Source: Winogradskyella ursingii (lineage in GTDB: Bacteria; Bacteroidota; Bacteroidia; Flavobacteriales; Flavobacteriaceae). Taken from it: DNA of 64,000 nucleotides. Each line of letters opens with the position of its first letter. Positions within the stretch are counted from its first letter, which is position 1. The position numbers and the translations under genes were made by a program. The notes below the pieces were generated by a model that worked only from the letters and a program-made list of their open reading frames with translations, made no database searches and was not told where the DNA came from. This document shows, in pieces, positions 26,782-34,891 of the stretch. The stretch lies in assembly GCF_013403975.1 (NCBI RefSeq), contig NZ_JABFDH010000006.1, forward strand, positions 62,001 to 126,000, in the 5' to 3' direction.

Positions 26782-27423
26782 TTAATCAATATTATTGATG
26801 TAGTAATCGCTATATTTACTTTTGTCAAATGTAAATAAGGTTTTTGATATAGGCTCATCGGTTTTAAAAGAATTAACAGTGAGTGTGGTTTTAGTTCCGT
26901 TTTTACCTACTTCAATTAAATTATATATATGCTTTGTCGTGGCATCTATCCCTAAAAGTACGTGCTTAATTTCAGCGTCACTGTCAATTGGGTTTAATTT
27001 TACATACTGTATTTTTCTACCCTTTAAATTTTGCTCAATATCCATTTTGTACGTGTAACCATCTTCGTAAAATGATAACATCTTGCTCGGCGTAATTGTG
27101 CTTTCGTCTTCACTATTATCAGAAGAAATGGTCACCTCTTCGTCTTCAGGACTTATTGTGTACAAGGTTTTGCCATCAAAAATACGCGTCACGCCCAAAA
27201 TATTAAGAAGATATTTATCGCCTTCAATAACAACATTTCCACGTGTTTCTTGATTAATGTTTTCACTCACATTATTCAGCTCGTATTTAAAATCTAAACT
27301 AATATTGTTATAAGCTTTTATTTTTTGGCTTACTTCATTTAACAATGTCTTGGCTTTTGCATCACTCTGTGCAAATCCTGAAAATCCCATTGCTAAAATT
27401 GCTATTACTATTAATCTTTTCAT
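26782..27423 (-). CDS. lolA: Outer-membrane lipoprotein carrier protein LolA
   Basis: 213 residues with a Sec signal ending near GFAQS. LolA carries lipoproteins across the periplasm from the LolCDE exporter to the outer membrane. The sequence has the open beta-barrel pattern: a helix with LLNEVSQKIKAYNNISLDFKYEL, strands with RGNVVIEGDKYLLNILGVTRIFDGKTLYTI, and a final KTLFTFDKSKYSDYYI segment typical of Bacteroidota LolA-like proteins. It lies between ftsK (24 bases) and the LptF/G permease, an arrangement I associate with Bacteroidota genomes. Periplasmic. Confidence 0.88.
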   Translation of the reverse strand: MKRLIVIAILAMGFSGFAQSDAKAKTLLNEVSQKIKAYNNISLDFKYELNNVSENINQETRGNVVIEGDKYLLNILGVTRIFDGKTLYTISPEDEEVTISSDNSEDESTITPSKMLSFYEDGYTYKMDIEQNLKGRKIQYVKLNPIDSDAEIKHVLLGIDATTKHIYNLIEVGKNGTKTTLTVNSFKTDEPISKTLFTFDKSKYSDYYINNID

Positions 27424-27446
27424 TTGTGTATAGTTCTAATTTTTAG

Positions 27447-29858
27447 TTAATCTTCATTTTCGAGTAATTGATCTAAAGAGGCTAAATCTGGTACTAAAAC
27501 TTGCCTCGCTTTACTACCTTCAAAATTACCTACAATTCCTGCAGCTTCCAACTGGTCTATAATTCGACCTGCTCTATTGTAGCCTAACTTTAATTTACGC
27601 TGCAAAAGTGAAGCAGATCCTTGTTGGGATGTTACAATAATTTCGGCAGCTTCCCTAAACAATTTATCTCTGTCTGACTTATCTATATCAAGATTTGTGC
27701 CACCTTCTTCACCAACATATTCTGGCAGTAAATGTGCATCCGGAAATGCTTTTTGTGAACCGATAAATTCAGTTATTTTCTCAACCTCTGGTGTGTCTAC
27801 AAAGGCGCATTGAATTCTTATTAAATCGTTGCCTTGTGTGTAAAGCATATCACCACGGCCGATCAATTGATCTGCTCCCGAGCCATCTAGGATAGTACGT
27901 GAATCAATTTTACTTGTCACTCTAAATGCTATTCTGGCTGGGAAATTTGCTTTTATAATACCTGTGATTACATTTACCGATGGACGTTGTGTAGCAATAA
28001 TTAAATGAATACCAATAGCACGTGCCAACTGTGCCAAACGTGCAATAGGTGTTTCAACTTCCTTGCCAGCCGTCATGATTAAATCGGCAAATTCATCTAC
28101 AACTAATACAATATAAGGAAGAAAGGCGTGACCATCATTTGGATTGAGTTTTCGAGCCTTAAACTTTTTGTTGTATTCTGCAATATTTCTACAAAATGCG
28201 TTTTTGAGCATTTCGTAACGGTTGTCCATTTCTATACAAAGTGAATTCAATGTATTGATCACTTTAGTATTATCTGTAATAATGGCTTCTTCGCTATCTG
28301 GTAATTTGGCCAAATAATGACGTTCTATTTTGTTGAAAAGTGTTAATTCTACTTTTTTAGGGTCGACTAATACAAACTTAACTTCGGCTGGATGCTTTTT
28401 ATATAATAAGGAGGTTAACACTGCATTTAATCCAACAGATTTACCTTGTCCCGTAGCACCAGCCATAAGCATATGTGGCATTTTTGCTAAATCGACCACA
28501 AAGGTTTCGTTGCTAATGGTTTTTCCAAAAGCGATTGGTAATTGCATTTCAGATTTTTGAAATTTCTGCGATGCAATCACAGAGCGCATAGAAACAATGG
28601 TAGAATTTTTATTAGGTACTTCAATACCAATTGTTCCTTTCCCAGGAATTGGAGCAATAATACGAATACCTAACGCTGATAATGAAAGCGCGATATCATC
28701 CTCTAGGTTTTTAATTTTTGAAATACGAATCCCTGCATCTGGTACAATTTCATAAAGCGTTACAGTTGGTCCAATAGTGGCCTTAATGCTGGTGATACCG
28801 ATTTTATAATTACTGAGTGTTTCAACAATTCTATTTTTATTTTCCTCAAGTTCATCCTGGTCTATGGAAATACCTTCGTTATCGTATTTTTTTAGTAGAT
28901 CTAACGGTGGAAATTGGTATTTACCCAATTCCAGCGTGGGATCAAATTGTCCAAAATCTTCAACCAACTTGTCGGCTAAATTATCTGTTTCTGATTTTTC
29001 TTCCGTTGTTTCTTCAACTTCAATTTTCAGTTCAGGTTCATCAATAGTTTCTTCTTTTGGTTTCTCGGCCACTTCCATTTTCAGATTCTCTAATTTTGAT
29101 TCTGGTTGGGAATGATTTTTAATGGTTGGTTTTGTGTCTTCAAGCGGAACTTCAAATGAAGATTTTATAGCTTCAGCTTCTTCCGAAAAACTATTGTCGA
29201 CTCCGACGACTGTAGTTGCTGTCTCGTCGGACTGTAAATCGTCTTTAATATTTCGTTTTGCATTTTTAAACAGGTTCACAAAGGTGTCTCCTGTAACTTT
29301 AAATCTAATAGCGAGATATGTAATTAATCCAAATAACAACAATAATGCCGTACCGATTTTACCAATGTAGTCCTGAAAGAACTGATTCATTTCAAAACCA
29401 ATGGTTCCACCAAGGATATCATATTTATGGGTGAAAAATCCCAAAAGTATAGATAGCCAAATGACTATTAGAGTTCCCCAAATCCAATGCTTTCTTAGTT
29501 TAGCTTTTTTAAGGCCTAAAGTAACATATACGCCAGAGAGAAATAATAGACCAGAAAAAATGAAGGATGAAATTCCAAAACCTTTAACAATAAATAGATC
29601 GCTCACTTTTGCACCCAACAATTTTGCCCAGTTTTTGGCTTCAACATCGCGAGACGGAAATTGGGAGAGGATACTTTGATCTTCTTTTCCTGTAAACACA
29701 AACGAAAGAAAAGAGATAAATAAGAGTACGCCAAGAATTATTAATAAGCTACCAAATATTAGTTTTTGTTGATTGGATAACTGAAATGAAAGCTTCCTAA
29801 GTTTAACCTTATTTTTTGTTTTGGTTGTGGTTTTCTTTTTTGTACTGCGTTTTGCCAT
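27447..29858 (-). CDS. ftsK: DNA translocase FtsK/SpoIIIE
   Basis: 803 residues. FtsK is anchored at the division septum and pumps chromosome termini towards their own cell, helping XerCD resolve dimers. Four hydrophobic segments lie within residues 30-185, followed by an acidic low-complexity linker (about 200-310). The motor domains come next with GIEVPNKNSTIVSMR, Walker A in AGATGQGKSVGLNA, the Walker B strand YIVLVVDEFADLIMTAG and HLIIATQRPSVNVITG. The C-terminal winged-helix gamma domain (TSQQGSASLLQRKLKLGYNRAGRI) is intact. The basic, threonine-rich N-terminus (MAKRSTKKKTTTKTK) is cytoplasmic. Confidence 0.96.
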   Translation of the reverse strand: MAKRSTKKKTTTKTKNKVKLRKLSFQLSNQQKLIFGSLLIILGVLLFISFLSFVFTGKEDQSILSQFPSRDVEAKNWAKLLGAKVSDLFIVKGFGISSFIFSGLLFLSGVYVTLGLKKAKLRKHWIWGTLIVIWLSILLGFFTHKYDILGGTIGFEMNQFFQDYIGKIGTALLLLFGLITYLAIRFKVTGDTFVNLFKNAKRNIKDDLQSDETATTVVGVDNSFSEEAEAIKSSFEVPLEDTKPTIKNHSQPESKLENLKMEVAEKPKEETIDEPELKIEVEETTEEKSETDNLADKLVEDFGQFDPTLELGKYQFPPLDLLKKYDNEGISIDQDELEENKNRIVETLSNYKIGITSIKATIGPTVTLYEIVPDAGIRISKIKNLEDDIALSLSALGIRIIAPIPGKGTIGIEVPNKNSTIVSMRSVIASQKFQKSEMQLPIAFGKTISNETFVVDLAKMPHMLMAGATGQGKSVGLNAVLTSLLYKKHPAEVKFVLVDPKKVELTLFNKIERHYLAKLPDSEEAIITDNTKVINTLNSLCIEMDNRYEMLKNAFCRNIAEYNKKFKARKLNPNDGHAFLPYIVLVVDEFADLIMTAGKEVETPIARLAQLARAIGIHLIIATQRPSVNVITGIIKANFPARIAFRVTSKIDSRTILDGSGADQLIGRGDMLYTQGNDLIRIQCAFVDTPEVEKITEFIGSQKAFPDAHLLPEYVGEEGGTNLDIDKSDRDKLFREAAEIIVTSQQGSASLLQRKLKLGYNRAGRIIDQLEAAGIVGNFEGSKARQVLVPDLASLDQLLENED

Positions 29859-29910
29859 ATAATGCCAAATTACTTTCGGTATAATTTATTTAAATTATTA
29901 AATCAATATA

Positions 29911-30651
29911 TCAATTAAAAATTTGGGCCTTTCGAGCAATTCCGTTGACATATTCTTCAATCATTTTCATATTTTTTGCCAAATGATCTCCTTTAAAACC
30001 TCTGATATCATTATAGTTAATATTTAGGTTATAAAACTCTAAATAATCCTTAGCTAGGGGTAAATAGGACCAATGCCATTTTTCGAGATTATAGCCAGTT
30101 CTTCCATTATCTTTATCAGTATAAACTTGATAAAAACCGAATGTGCTCGCGTTTTTTGTTAACCAATCGTATACTACCTTGCCCTTTCCAGTTTCAAAAT
30201 ATGAATTTGTGAGATGGTTCAAGTCTAGATCCGTTCCCCAATGATGTCTAGAGGTACTCGGCATAGAACTATATTCAAGTATATGTCTAGCTCGTTTGGT
30301 TTCTTCTAGATTGTCGTATTTACGCCATTTTCGTTCCCAAATGGCTTTTTGTTCTTTAAAGTTACGAGTGCAGGAAATGATAAATAGGTTAATACCATCT
30401 TTTTTTGCAGCTTTATCCATTTTTAAAAAAGCATCATAAACTTTAATCTGAAGATAAATTGGTTTTGACGTGAATTTAGAATTGACTTTAGTGAAGGATT
30501 TGTGAGTTTTATAGTCAAATTTACCCAAAACAAAGTCTTCGTTTACTTGTAAATTATTATTAATGTGAGTGGATTGTAATGCAAAAACAGTTGTTGTGCC
30601 GAGACCAAAAAGGGACAGTGCAAATGCTAAGTATACTATTAGTTTATTCAT
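29911..30651 (-). CDS. M15 family D-Ala-D-Ala carboxypeptidase-like metallopeptidase
   Basis: 246 residues with an N-terminal signal segment. The VanY/M15B pattern is clear: FIISCTRNFKEQKAIWERKW, then SRHHWGTDLDLNHL with zinc ligands His and Asp, and EKWHWSYLPLA with the catalytic Glu and third ligand His. These enzymes trim the terminal D-Ala from peptidoglycan stem peptides in the periplasm. Such a protein beside ftsK and dgkA (undecaprenol recycling) would fit cell-wall maintenance, though the gaps of 52 and 80 bases do not prove an operon. The substrate is inferred from the family. Confidence 0.88.
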   Translation of the reverse strand: MNKLIVYLAFALSLFGLGTTTVFALQSTHINNNLQVNEDFVLGKFDYKTHKSFTKVNSKFTSKPIYLQIKVYDAFLKMDKAAKKDGINLFIISCTRNFKEQKAIWERKWRKYDNLEETKRARHILEYSSMPSTSRHHWGTDLDLNHLTNSYFETGKGKVVYDWLTKNASTFGFYQVYTDKDNGRTGYNLEKWHWSYLPLAKDYLEFYNLNINYNDIRGFKGDHLAKNMKMIEEYVNGIARKAQIFN

Positions 30652-30731
30652 ATTACAGACCTACGAAAAGCTGAGTTTCTTATTGAAACAAAAATACAAA
30701 TATGTAACGGTTATCCTAGTGGTTTTGGTAT

Positions 30732-31100
30732 TTAAAGAATTTTAGGAATATATATTATTCCTGCAACAACAACTGCAATAATAGAAGCGATGAAAACCGC
30801 ACCGGCAGCTACATCTTTTATGAGTCCGATTTTAGTATGAAATTCGGGATGGATAAAGTTGGCAATATGCTCAACTGCTGTGTTTAGTCCCTCGATGCTC
30901 ATCACCAAGCCAATCATTGTAATCTGAAACATCCATTCCGTTGTTGAAATTTCATAGTAGAACCCTGCAATGGTGATCAAAATAGCGATAAACAATTGAA
31001 TTTGAATACTTGCTTCAGTCTTTATAAGAATTAACATACCCTTGCAGGCGTAGCCAACACTCTTTAGTCTGTTGATAATAAAGGGTTCTTTTTTTTGCAT
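30732..31100 (-). CDS. Diacylglycerol/undecaprenol kinase family protein
   Basis: 122 residues with three membrane helices, the DgkA fold. SVGYACKGMLILIKTEASIQIQ begins the amphipathic surface helix, and the active-site segment SIEGLNTAVEHIAN (family pattern E-x-x-N-T-A-x-E) and KDVAAGAVF are conserved. Gram-negative DgkA phosphorylates diacylglycerol; many homologues phosphorylate undecaprenol. Sequence alone does not settle which lipid is used here. It lies in the inner membrane, 39 bases downstream of tpx, so co-transcription is possible. Confidence 0.9.
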   Translation of the reverse strand: MQKKEPFIINRLKSVGYACKGMLILIKTEASIQIQLFIAILITIAGFYYEISTTEWMFQITMIGLVMSIEGLNTAVEHIANFIHPEFHTKIGLIKDVAAGAVFIASIIAVVVAGIIYIPKIL

Positions 31101-31139
31101 GTATTCTGAATTGTTTTCAGAATTGAAATTCTAATAAAT

Positions 31140-31640
31140 TTAAGACAGGGCCTCTAATGCGGCTTCATAATTAGGTTCGTCTACGATTTCGCTCACTTGC
31201 TCTGTGTGTTTCACTATGCCATCACTATCAAGAACTACAATACAACGAGAATGTAGGGTTTCTAATGGACCATCGGAAAATGTAAGACCATAATCTTTTC
31301 CAAAATCGCCGGTTTTGTAATCCGAAAGGCTCACAACATTTTCAATACCTTCGGCACCACAAAAACGGGCTAAAGCAAAGGGTAGATCTTTACTTATGCA
31401 AAGTACTTTCGTATTGCCAAAAGAGGCAGCCTTTTCATTAAAAGTTCTTACGGATTTTGCGCAAGTTCCTGTGTCTATACTAGGAAAAATGTTCAAAATT
31501 AATTGATGACCCTCAAAGTCTTTTAGTGATTTTTCGGAAAGAACTGTAGATGTAAGCTGAAATGAAGGTGCCTTGCTGCCAACTTTTGGAAGTTCGCCTA
31601 AAGTATGGATTTTATCTCCTTTTAGTGTAATAGTTGCCAT
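31140..31640 (-). CDS. tpx: Thiol peroxidase (atypical 2-Cys peroxiredoxin)
   Basis: 166 residues, the normal Tpx length. It reduces hydrogen and alkyl peroxides using thioredoxin. The peroxidatic Cys60 is in FPSIDTGTCAKSVRTFNE, with the conserved Thr at 57; the resolving Cys94 lies in FALARFCGAEGIENV. Both match the positions in E. coli Tpx (61 and 95). The ending GIVKHTEQVSEIVDEPNYEAAL is also characteristic. Its upstream region (31641-31973) holds an FNR-like palindrome about 116 bases before the ATG. Cytosolic or periplasmic location is uncertain; no signal peptide is visible. Confidence 0.96.
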   Translation of the reverse strand: MATITLKGDKIHTLGELPKVGSKAPSFQLTSTVLSEKSLKDFEGHQLILNIFPSIDTGTCAKSVRTFNEKAASFGNTKVLCISKDLPFALARFCGAEGIENVVSLSDYKTGDFGKDYGLTFSDGPLETLHSRCIVVLDSDGIVKHTEQVSEIVDEPNYEAALEALS

Positions 31641-31755
31641 AATGTAATGCTTGATTTATTGAAATTTAAAAATAGACATATTTCATGTCAATTGTATAAA
31701 ATAAACTATAATCTTTGAAGTTTTCTAGTTAAGTTTTTAACCAGATTTTTCCAAA

Positions 31756-31769
31756 TTGATATTGATCAA
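31756..31769. promoter_or_regulatory. FNR/CRP-type box between tpx and the next gene
   Basis: TTGAT-ATTG-ATCAA matches the FNR core TTGATnnnnATCAA exactly. It lies 116-129 bases upstream of the tpx ATG and about 205 upstream of the gene at 31974. The rest of the 333-base gap (31641-31973) is AT-rich and, apart from the direct repeat described separately, shows no gene. Which regulator binds is unknown; Bacteroidota carry several CRP/FNR-family proteins. Confidence 0.4.
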
Positions 31770-31900
31770 TGTTATCTTATTGTTAATCGAATGTAAATTA
31801 ATATGTCATTTCATCGAGATTTCTCGTCGTTGAGATATATTATTGAGAAGGTGTGATTTTATATTCTAGTTTTATACTTTATAATGAAATTTACATGCTA

Positions 31901-31944
31901 TAATTCCCTGTTATTGGCATTAACAAAAGATAACTCCCTGTTGT
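31901..31944 (+). repeat. Two 14-base direct repeats, 30 bases apart
   Basis: TAATTCCCTGTTAT (31901-31914) and TAACTCCCTGTTGT (31931-31944) agree at 12 of 14 positions. Their starts are exactly 30 bases apart, about three helical turns. The second copy ends 29 bases before the ATG at 31974, so this looks like an operator or activator site for that gene. Confidence 0.5.
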
Positions 31945-31973
31945 CTTTATAATAATCAATAATATTTAATCAT

Positions 31974-32699
31974 ATGAATTTTGATTTGAACAGGTTTTCA
32001 ATATTTCGTACGCTATCGATCTGCGTGGTATTATTGTTTATAGGACATTTGTTGAGTCTTTATATATTGACTGCTATGCCGCCTGAAAGTTTAGAAAGTG
32101 GCATTTATTGGAAATTGATGCATACTTTTAACTTTAATTTGGAAGCTAATTTGCCTACCTATTTCTCGTCACTGGTTTTAATGGGTAACGCTGGACTTTT
32201 ATTCCTGATTGGACGCTGTTGGAAACGTGAAGGAAAAAAATATTGGAAGTGGATGGGTCTTGCCGTCATTTTCTTTATTCTATCTATAGACGAAATGATA
32301 AAAATCCATGATCATTTTAGGTCTCCAATGGAAAAATTTCTTGGAACATCTGGAATATTATATTATGCGTGGATTATACCATACGGCATTGTAACTGTCA
32401 TTTTGGGTGTTGTTTATTTCAAGTTTTTTATGGCATTGCCAAAACGCATTTTATCATTATTTGTGCTATCTGCTATACTTTTTATTTCAGGTGCAATTGG
32501 TCTCGAAGCTATCGGAGGAATGTACGATGAACAATATGGTCAGGATAACATAACATATTATATATTATATACTGTTGAAGAATTATTGGAAATGTTCGGT
32601 TCAATCATTTTTTTATATTCGTTAATTATGTATTTAAATATAGAGTATCCTCATTTGAAAATTAAATTTGGTAAAAATGAATTGGAAGCTAATTCATAA
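31974..32699 (+). CDS. Six- to seven-helix membrane protein, unknown function
   Basis: 241 residues, hydrophobic, with about six to seven membrane segments and a short polar C-terminus (KIKFGKNELEANS). Striking buried or interfacial charged residues occur in SIDEMIKIHDHF (about residue 103) and YTVEELLEMFGS (about 202), arrangements of Asp, Glu and His that could form a metal or proton site. I do not recognise the family and assign no function. It stands alone with its own upstream region containing the 30-bp-phased repeats, and precedes the HAD/COG5610 gene by 77 bases. Confidence 0.7.
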   Translation: MNFDLNRFSIFRTLSICVVLLFIGHLLSLYILTAMPPESLESGIYWKLMHTFNFNLEANLPTYFSSLVLMGNAGLLFLIGRCWKREGKKYWKWMGLAVIFFILSIDEMIKIHDHFRSPMEKFLGTSGILYYAWIIPYGIVTVILGVVYFKFFMALPKRILSLFVLSAILFISGAIGLEAIGGMYDEQYGQDNITYYILYTVEELLEMFGSIIFLYSLIMYLNIEYPHLKIKFGKNELEANS

Positions 32700-32776
32700 C
32701 AATAAGGATTTTTATATTGCACTTAATTGATGTATTGTAACCTATAAAAATCTTCAGTTTCAAATTATTCATAAAA

Positions 32777-34846
32777 ATGAACAAAGCTATTTTAACCTAC
32801 GTAGATAAAAATCCATCCATTACTACCGTATTTACTGATTATTTTGATACCATAGCGCACCGAACGGTTCATCCCAATAATATTATTAGGTTATGGGCTA
32901 AGTTTATGATTCGTGAAATGGGATTGAGTTTATCAATTGATGAATTATTCCTAATACGTAAAGAGGCCAAGTCATTTCTTGCAAAGAAAAATAATGTCGA
33001 TGCCCACAAAATCCCTTACGAAAATCATAAGTATGAAGTTTTTAAGAGAATTGTAAATACTAATGCTTTATTAGCAGATCAAAAAGAATCGTTTTTTAAA
33101 TACTTCGAACTTGCTGAAATAAGGGCAGAACAATCAGTGCAATTTCTCAATAAGGAAATGCTTAAAACCTTGGAGGCCTTTAAAACCAAGAATATTAAAA
33201 TCTGTCTGGTATCTGATTATTATGCCTCAACCAACGTTTTGGTGGCACTATTAAAATATCATAAAATTGATCAGTTATTCGACCATATCTTTGCTTCTTC
33301 TTCTATTAAAACCAGTAAACAAGCTGGAGATATATATCCTTTTTTGCTAAAAAAATTATCACTAAAACCAGAAGAGGTCTTAATGGTGGGAGATAATAAG
33401 GTAAGTGATTACAAAAACTCAACCAATCAAGGTCTTCATGCCTATTTATTACCGCATGATAGATACCTAAAACAAAACAGATTAAATAATTATGGAAATG
33501 ATGCAAAAGACTACCGAGCATTCATAGATTTTTATCTGAAGCAGTGCCAGAAAAAAGAAGCGGAGCCATTAAGTCAGTACATATTGATTTTTTACGTATT
33601 TATAGAACGGTTGTACGTCAAGTGTAAAGTTGATGGAGTAAAAAATTTATTCTTTTTGGCAAGAGAAGGGCAGTATCTCAAGAAGTTGTTTGATTATTAT
33701 CAAGATTATCAAATACTCTTTGAAGGAGATCGAATAAAAACCCACTACTTTAGAACCTCAAGGCAAGCATCATTTCAAATTTCATTTAAACCTATAGATG
33801 AAGAAGATTTTAGTTTTCTAAAAAAGAAATTCAAAGGGTTATCTATTAATTATTTTTTGAAAGGATTTAATTTTTCTGAAGCTATTGTTAAAGATATTAA
33901 ATCTTCTTATCCGTATGATTATGATAAAGTTATTACATCTTTTTTTGAATCAGAAGCATATAAAGGTTTGGCAAAAAATCAAACTTTCAGGAATTATTAC
34001 GAAAAAAATAGAGTAGAACAGAAAGTAGCATTTGAAAAATACATTGCATCCTATAATGTAGATTTTCAAAGTGAAGGGATGAACTTAGTAGATATTGGAT
34101 GGGGCGGAACGATGCAAGAATCATTATATAAATATTTTAATGAATCTTTAAAAGTTACAGGCTATTACCTCGGTTTGAAACTCATTTATGATATAAAGCC
34201 AAATACCAAGCGCTATGGATTAATATATAGTGTATATCCAATTAAAAAATACAAAGACGATATTTTGGATGTCAATGCCCAAATTTATGAACAACTACTT
34301 TCGGCAGATCATGGCAGTACTTTAGGCTATGATGCAAATTCCGAAACTTATACCGTAGAGTACCATCAGCCTATTGAGAAAGCACTTTACGAGAAGCATA
34401 TTGCTAAACTACAAGACTACATGTTCATAGTATTTAAGAAATTACTTCGAGATTCTGAAAATATATGCTACGAGGATAAAATCGTAGATAAAAATTTGGT
34501 ACGTTTATCTTTAAAAATAGGACTGTTTCAAACTAATAAAGAGCTCAAATTTTTAAATTTCCTAAATAAATCCTTATATAATAATATTGGTGAATTTAAA
34601 GTTGGCATAACATATAGTGCAAAAGATGTTGGAGGCTTATCTAGCTTTATCAAAAAATTTGTAGTGAACCCAGAAAAAACGTTCCGTTACTTTACCAAAT
34701 TAAATACAATGCTTTATAATAAAAATAGAGTATTGCCCAAATTGTTTCCAATGTTCTTGGTTTATGGCTACATTAGAATGAATGGTTATGTCAAAAGAAA
34801 AATTCTAAAGAAGCGTTTTTATTTTAAGTATGCCTCAATGGAATAA
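32777..34846 (+). CDS. Large HAD-superfamily protein of the COG5610 type
   Basis: 689 residues. The N-terminal 230 form a HAD domain: motif I is FTDYFDTIAHR with Asp21 and Asp24, the DxFDT variant seen in COG5610 proteins. Motif II is CLVSDYYAS and motif III/IV is EEVLMVGDNKVSDYKNS. The remaining 450 residues are an all-cellular-looking domain with YFRTSRQASFQI and MNLVDIGWGGTMQES, which recur in this group. COG5610 genes often sit in capsule or O-antigen loci, where they may act on sugar phosphates, but no such locus is visible here. No signal peptide or membrane helix. Confidence 0.75.
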   Translation: MNKAILTYVDKNPSITTVFTDYFDTIAHRTVHPNNIIRLWAKFMIREMGLSLSIDELFLIRKEAKSFLAKKNNVDAHKIPYENHKYEVFKRIVNTNALLADQKESFFKYFELAEIRAEQSVQFLNKEMLKTLEAFKTKNIKICLVSDYYASTNVLVALLKYHKIDQLFDHIFASSSIKTSKQAGDIYPFLLKKLSLKPEEVLMVGDNKVSDYKNSTNQGLHAYLLPHDRYLKQNRLNNYGNDAKDYRAFIDFYLKQCQKKEAEPLSQYILIFYVFIERLYVKCKVDGVKNLFFLAREGQYLKKLFDYYQDYQILFEGDRIKTHYFRTSRQASFQISFKPIDEEDFSFLKKKFKGLSINYFLKGFNFSEAIVKDIKSSYPYDYDKVITSFFESEAYKGLAKNQTFRNYYEKNRVEQKVAFEKYIASYNVDFQSEGMNLVDIGWGGTMQESLYKYFNESLKVTGYYLGLKLIYDIKPNTKRYGLIYSVYPIKKYKDDILDVNAQIYEQLLSADHGSTLGYDANSETYTVEYHQPIEKALYEKHIAKLQDYMFIVFKKLLRDSENICYEDKIVDKNLVRLSLKIGLFQTNKELKFLNFLNKSLYNNIGEFKVGITYSAKDVGGLSSFIKKFVVNPEKTFRYFTKLNTMLYNKNRVLPKLFPMFLVYGYIRMNGYVKRKILKKRFYFKYASME

Positions 34847-34891
34847 GACTAAAATTATTAAAAGCAATTTCCAAAAATTCACTGAAATGTT

